This document shows, in pieces, positions 21,056-21,604 of a stretch of DNA of 21,604 nucleotides. Position numbers and translations under genes: made by a program. Each line of letters opens with the position of its first letter. Position 1 is the first letter of the stretch. Source of the DNA: Patescibacteria group bacterium UBA6899 (GTDB taxonomy: Bacteria > Patescibacteriota > Minisyncoccia > Phycocordibacterales > UBA6899); assembly GCA_002451235.1 (NCBI GenBank), contig DKBN01000052.1, forward strand, positions 8,778 through 30,381. Direction: 5' to 3'. The notes under the pieces are model-generated. The model saw nothing but the letters and a program-made list of their open reading frames with translations. It was not told the DNA's origin and ran no database searches.

Positions 21056-21384
21056 GATTGATCTCCTTTCGATCTTTGTGAGTGGTAGGCTCCCCTATGC
21101 AGACGGAATGCGAGTCGCCGATCGGTATGCCGCATGGGCGTTCCGATGAGCGATTGGCATGTCGAGCACTTGAGATTCGGTATGTCTTTGACCTCAGTAA
21201 TCGTAGGATCATGTTGGAGCTTTTCCAAACTCTCTGGCGCGACAATGCGATTCAGGTAACAGCGTAAAAGCTGTCCAGGACCATCTTTTTGATATTGGAG
21301 GATGAATGAACCGCAGGCAGTACAGGACAGGTTAAGTATCTTTGCTTTCCCTCCTCGTGCCCGCAGGTACTTGTCCTTTTTCAC
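21052..21384 (-). CDS. Zn-ribbon-like small protein, paralog B
   Basis: 110 aa, first gene of the three-gene operon. It shares with paralog A the blocks KYLRARGGKAKILNLSC, YQKDGPGQLLR and YLNRI, and two CxxC knuckles (LSCTACG and LKCSTCQS). The GTG at 21384 is preceded by AAAGGAGATATTCC, a good Shine-Dalgarno site, in contrast to leaderless paralog A. Its TGA overlaps the GTG of the fusion gene (GTGA). A weak promoter TTGCGC, 17 nt, TAGTTT may lie upstream. The family is unknown; the Zn-ribbon might handle RNA, DNA or a partner protein. Confidence 0.78.
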   Translation of the reverse strand: MKKDKYLRARGGKAKILNLSCTACGSFILQYQKDGPGQLLRCYLNRIVAPESLEKLQHDPTITEVKDIPNLKCSTCQSLIGTPMRHTDRRLAFRLHRGAYHSQRSKGDQS

Positions 21385-21482
21385 GGAATATCTCCTTTTG
21401 AATGTTAAAGAACACTTTGAGGGTAAAACTACCAGTCAATCAACCTACGCGCAATCAACTCAGAAATATCATTTTACAGGAA

Positions 21483-21510
21483 TGACCCTCCTCGGATTCG
21501 AACTTTTATA
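21483..21510 (-). repeat. Possible junction element R8
   Basis: CCTCCTCGGATTCGAAC repeats the GGATTCGAAC core of R7 at the expected position upstream of the operon. Match length is short, so this is tentative. Confidence 0.3.
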
Positions 21511-21555
21511 AAAATTGAATTCGGTGAATCTCTGATTAGATGAAATAGAAAAAGG

Positions 21556-21587
21556 CTCTAGACTAGCATCTCAATGCTAAACTAGAG
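21556..21587. repeat. Inverted repeat at the right end of the window
   Basis: CTCTAG-AC-TAGCAT, loop CTCA, ATGCTA-AA-CTAGAG: two perfect 6-bp stems separated by a 2x2 internal loop. It lies right of R8, and may mark another cassette junction that continues outside the window. Confidence 0.6.
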
Positions 21588-21604
21588 AAATGTCGTTGAA
21601 ATAC

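Overview
The window looks like a chromosomal piece of a Candidate Phyla Radiation (Patescibacteria, Parcubacteria-like) bacterium. This is inference from gene style: many small unrecognised membrane or Zn-ribbon proteins, a DUF5652-like protein, an MltG, a lone glycogen-type enzyme pair, an odd domain fusion, and promoters of an apparently leaderless type. TGA is used as a normal stop, so it is not a TGA-recoding CPR lineage. No rRNA, complete tRNA, IS transposase, integrase or CRISPR array is visible.

Left part (1-11.4 kb) is ordinary, fairly GC-rich chromosome. In order: the 3' part of a P-type ATPase whose C-terminus is fused to a family-2 glycosyltransferase; a 3-methyladenine DNA glycosylase (minus) divergent from a membrane-anchored SAM methyltransferase; a three-gene plus-strand operon of two small unknown proteins and a GH15-like glucoamylase; convergent with it an ADP-glucose pyrophosphorylase (GlgC). 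Then, on the minus strand, a Cys-rich single-pass membrane protein, the murein lytic transglycosylase MltG, a tiny membrane protein and a type-IIIA (proton-pump-like) P-type ATPase. The pump's promoter overlaps that of a divergent flavin/NAD(P)H oxidoreductase. A DUF5652-like membrane protein and an OmdA/YdeI-type small protein follow.

Right part (about 11.95 kb to the end) is different: all genes lie on the minus strand, base composition changes from gene to gene and is visibly lower in GC over 12-16.4 kb, and successive genes or gene pairs are separated by copies of a ~70-bp direct repeat. Four copies are clear (11958, 14820, 15755, 16358), two degenerate (13028, 13924), and two tRNA-T-arm-like relatives are possible (18376, about 21485). 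Every copy sits just 3' of a gene. Several are preceded by a perfect inverted repeat. Most cassettes start with their own extended -10 box only 6-8 nt from the ATG. The cargo is typical of sedentary gene-cassette arrays: two toxin-antitoxin pairs (RelE-like with a Phd/YefM-like partner; Doc/Fic with an HTH partner), an LMW-PTP-like phosphatase, two unknown anchored proteins sharing the same N-terminal leader, a GNAT-GNAT-ASCH protein next to a lone ASCH protein, and paralogous Zn-ribbon proteins. Last comes a tight operon: Zn-ribbon, GTP-cyclohydrolase-II-like/OMP-decarboxylase fusion, guanylate-kinase-like.

The most interesting content is this repeat-bounded cassette array, which resembles an integron array but lacks canonical attC boxes and any visible integrase, and the nucleotide-handling fusion operon inside or beside it.
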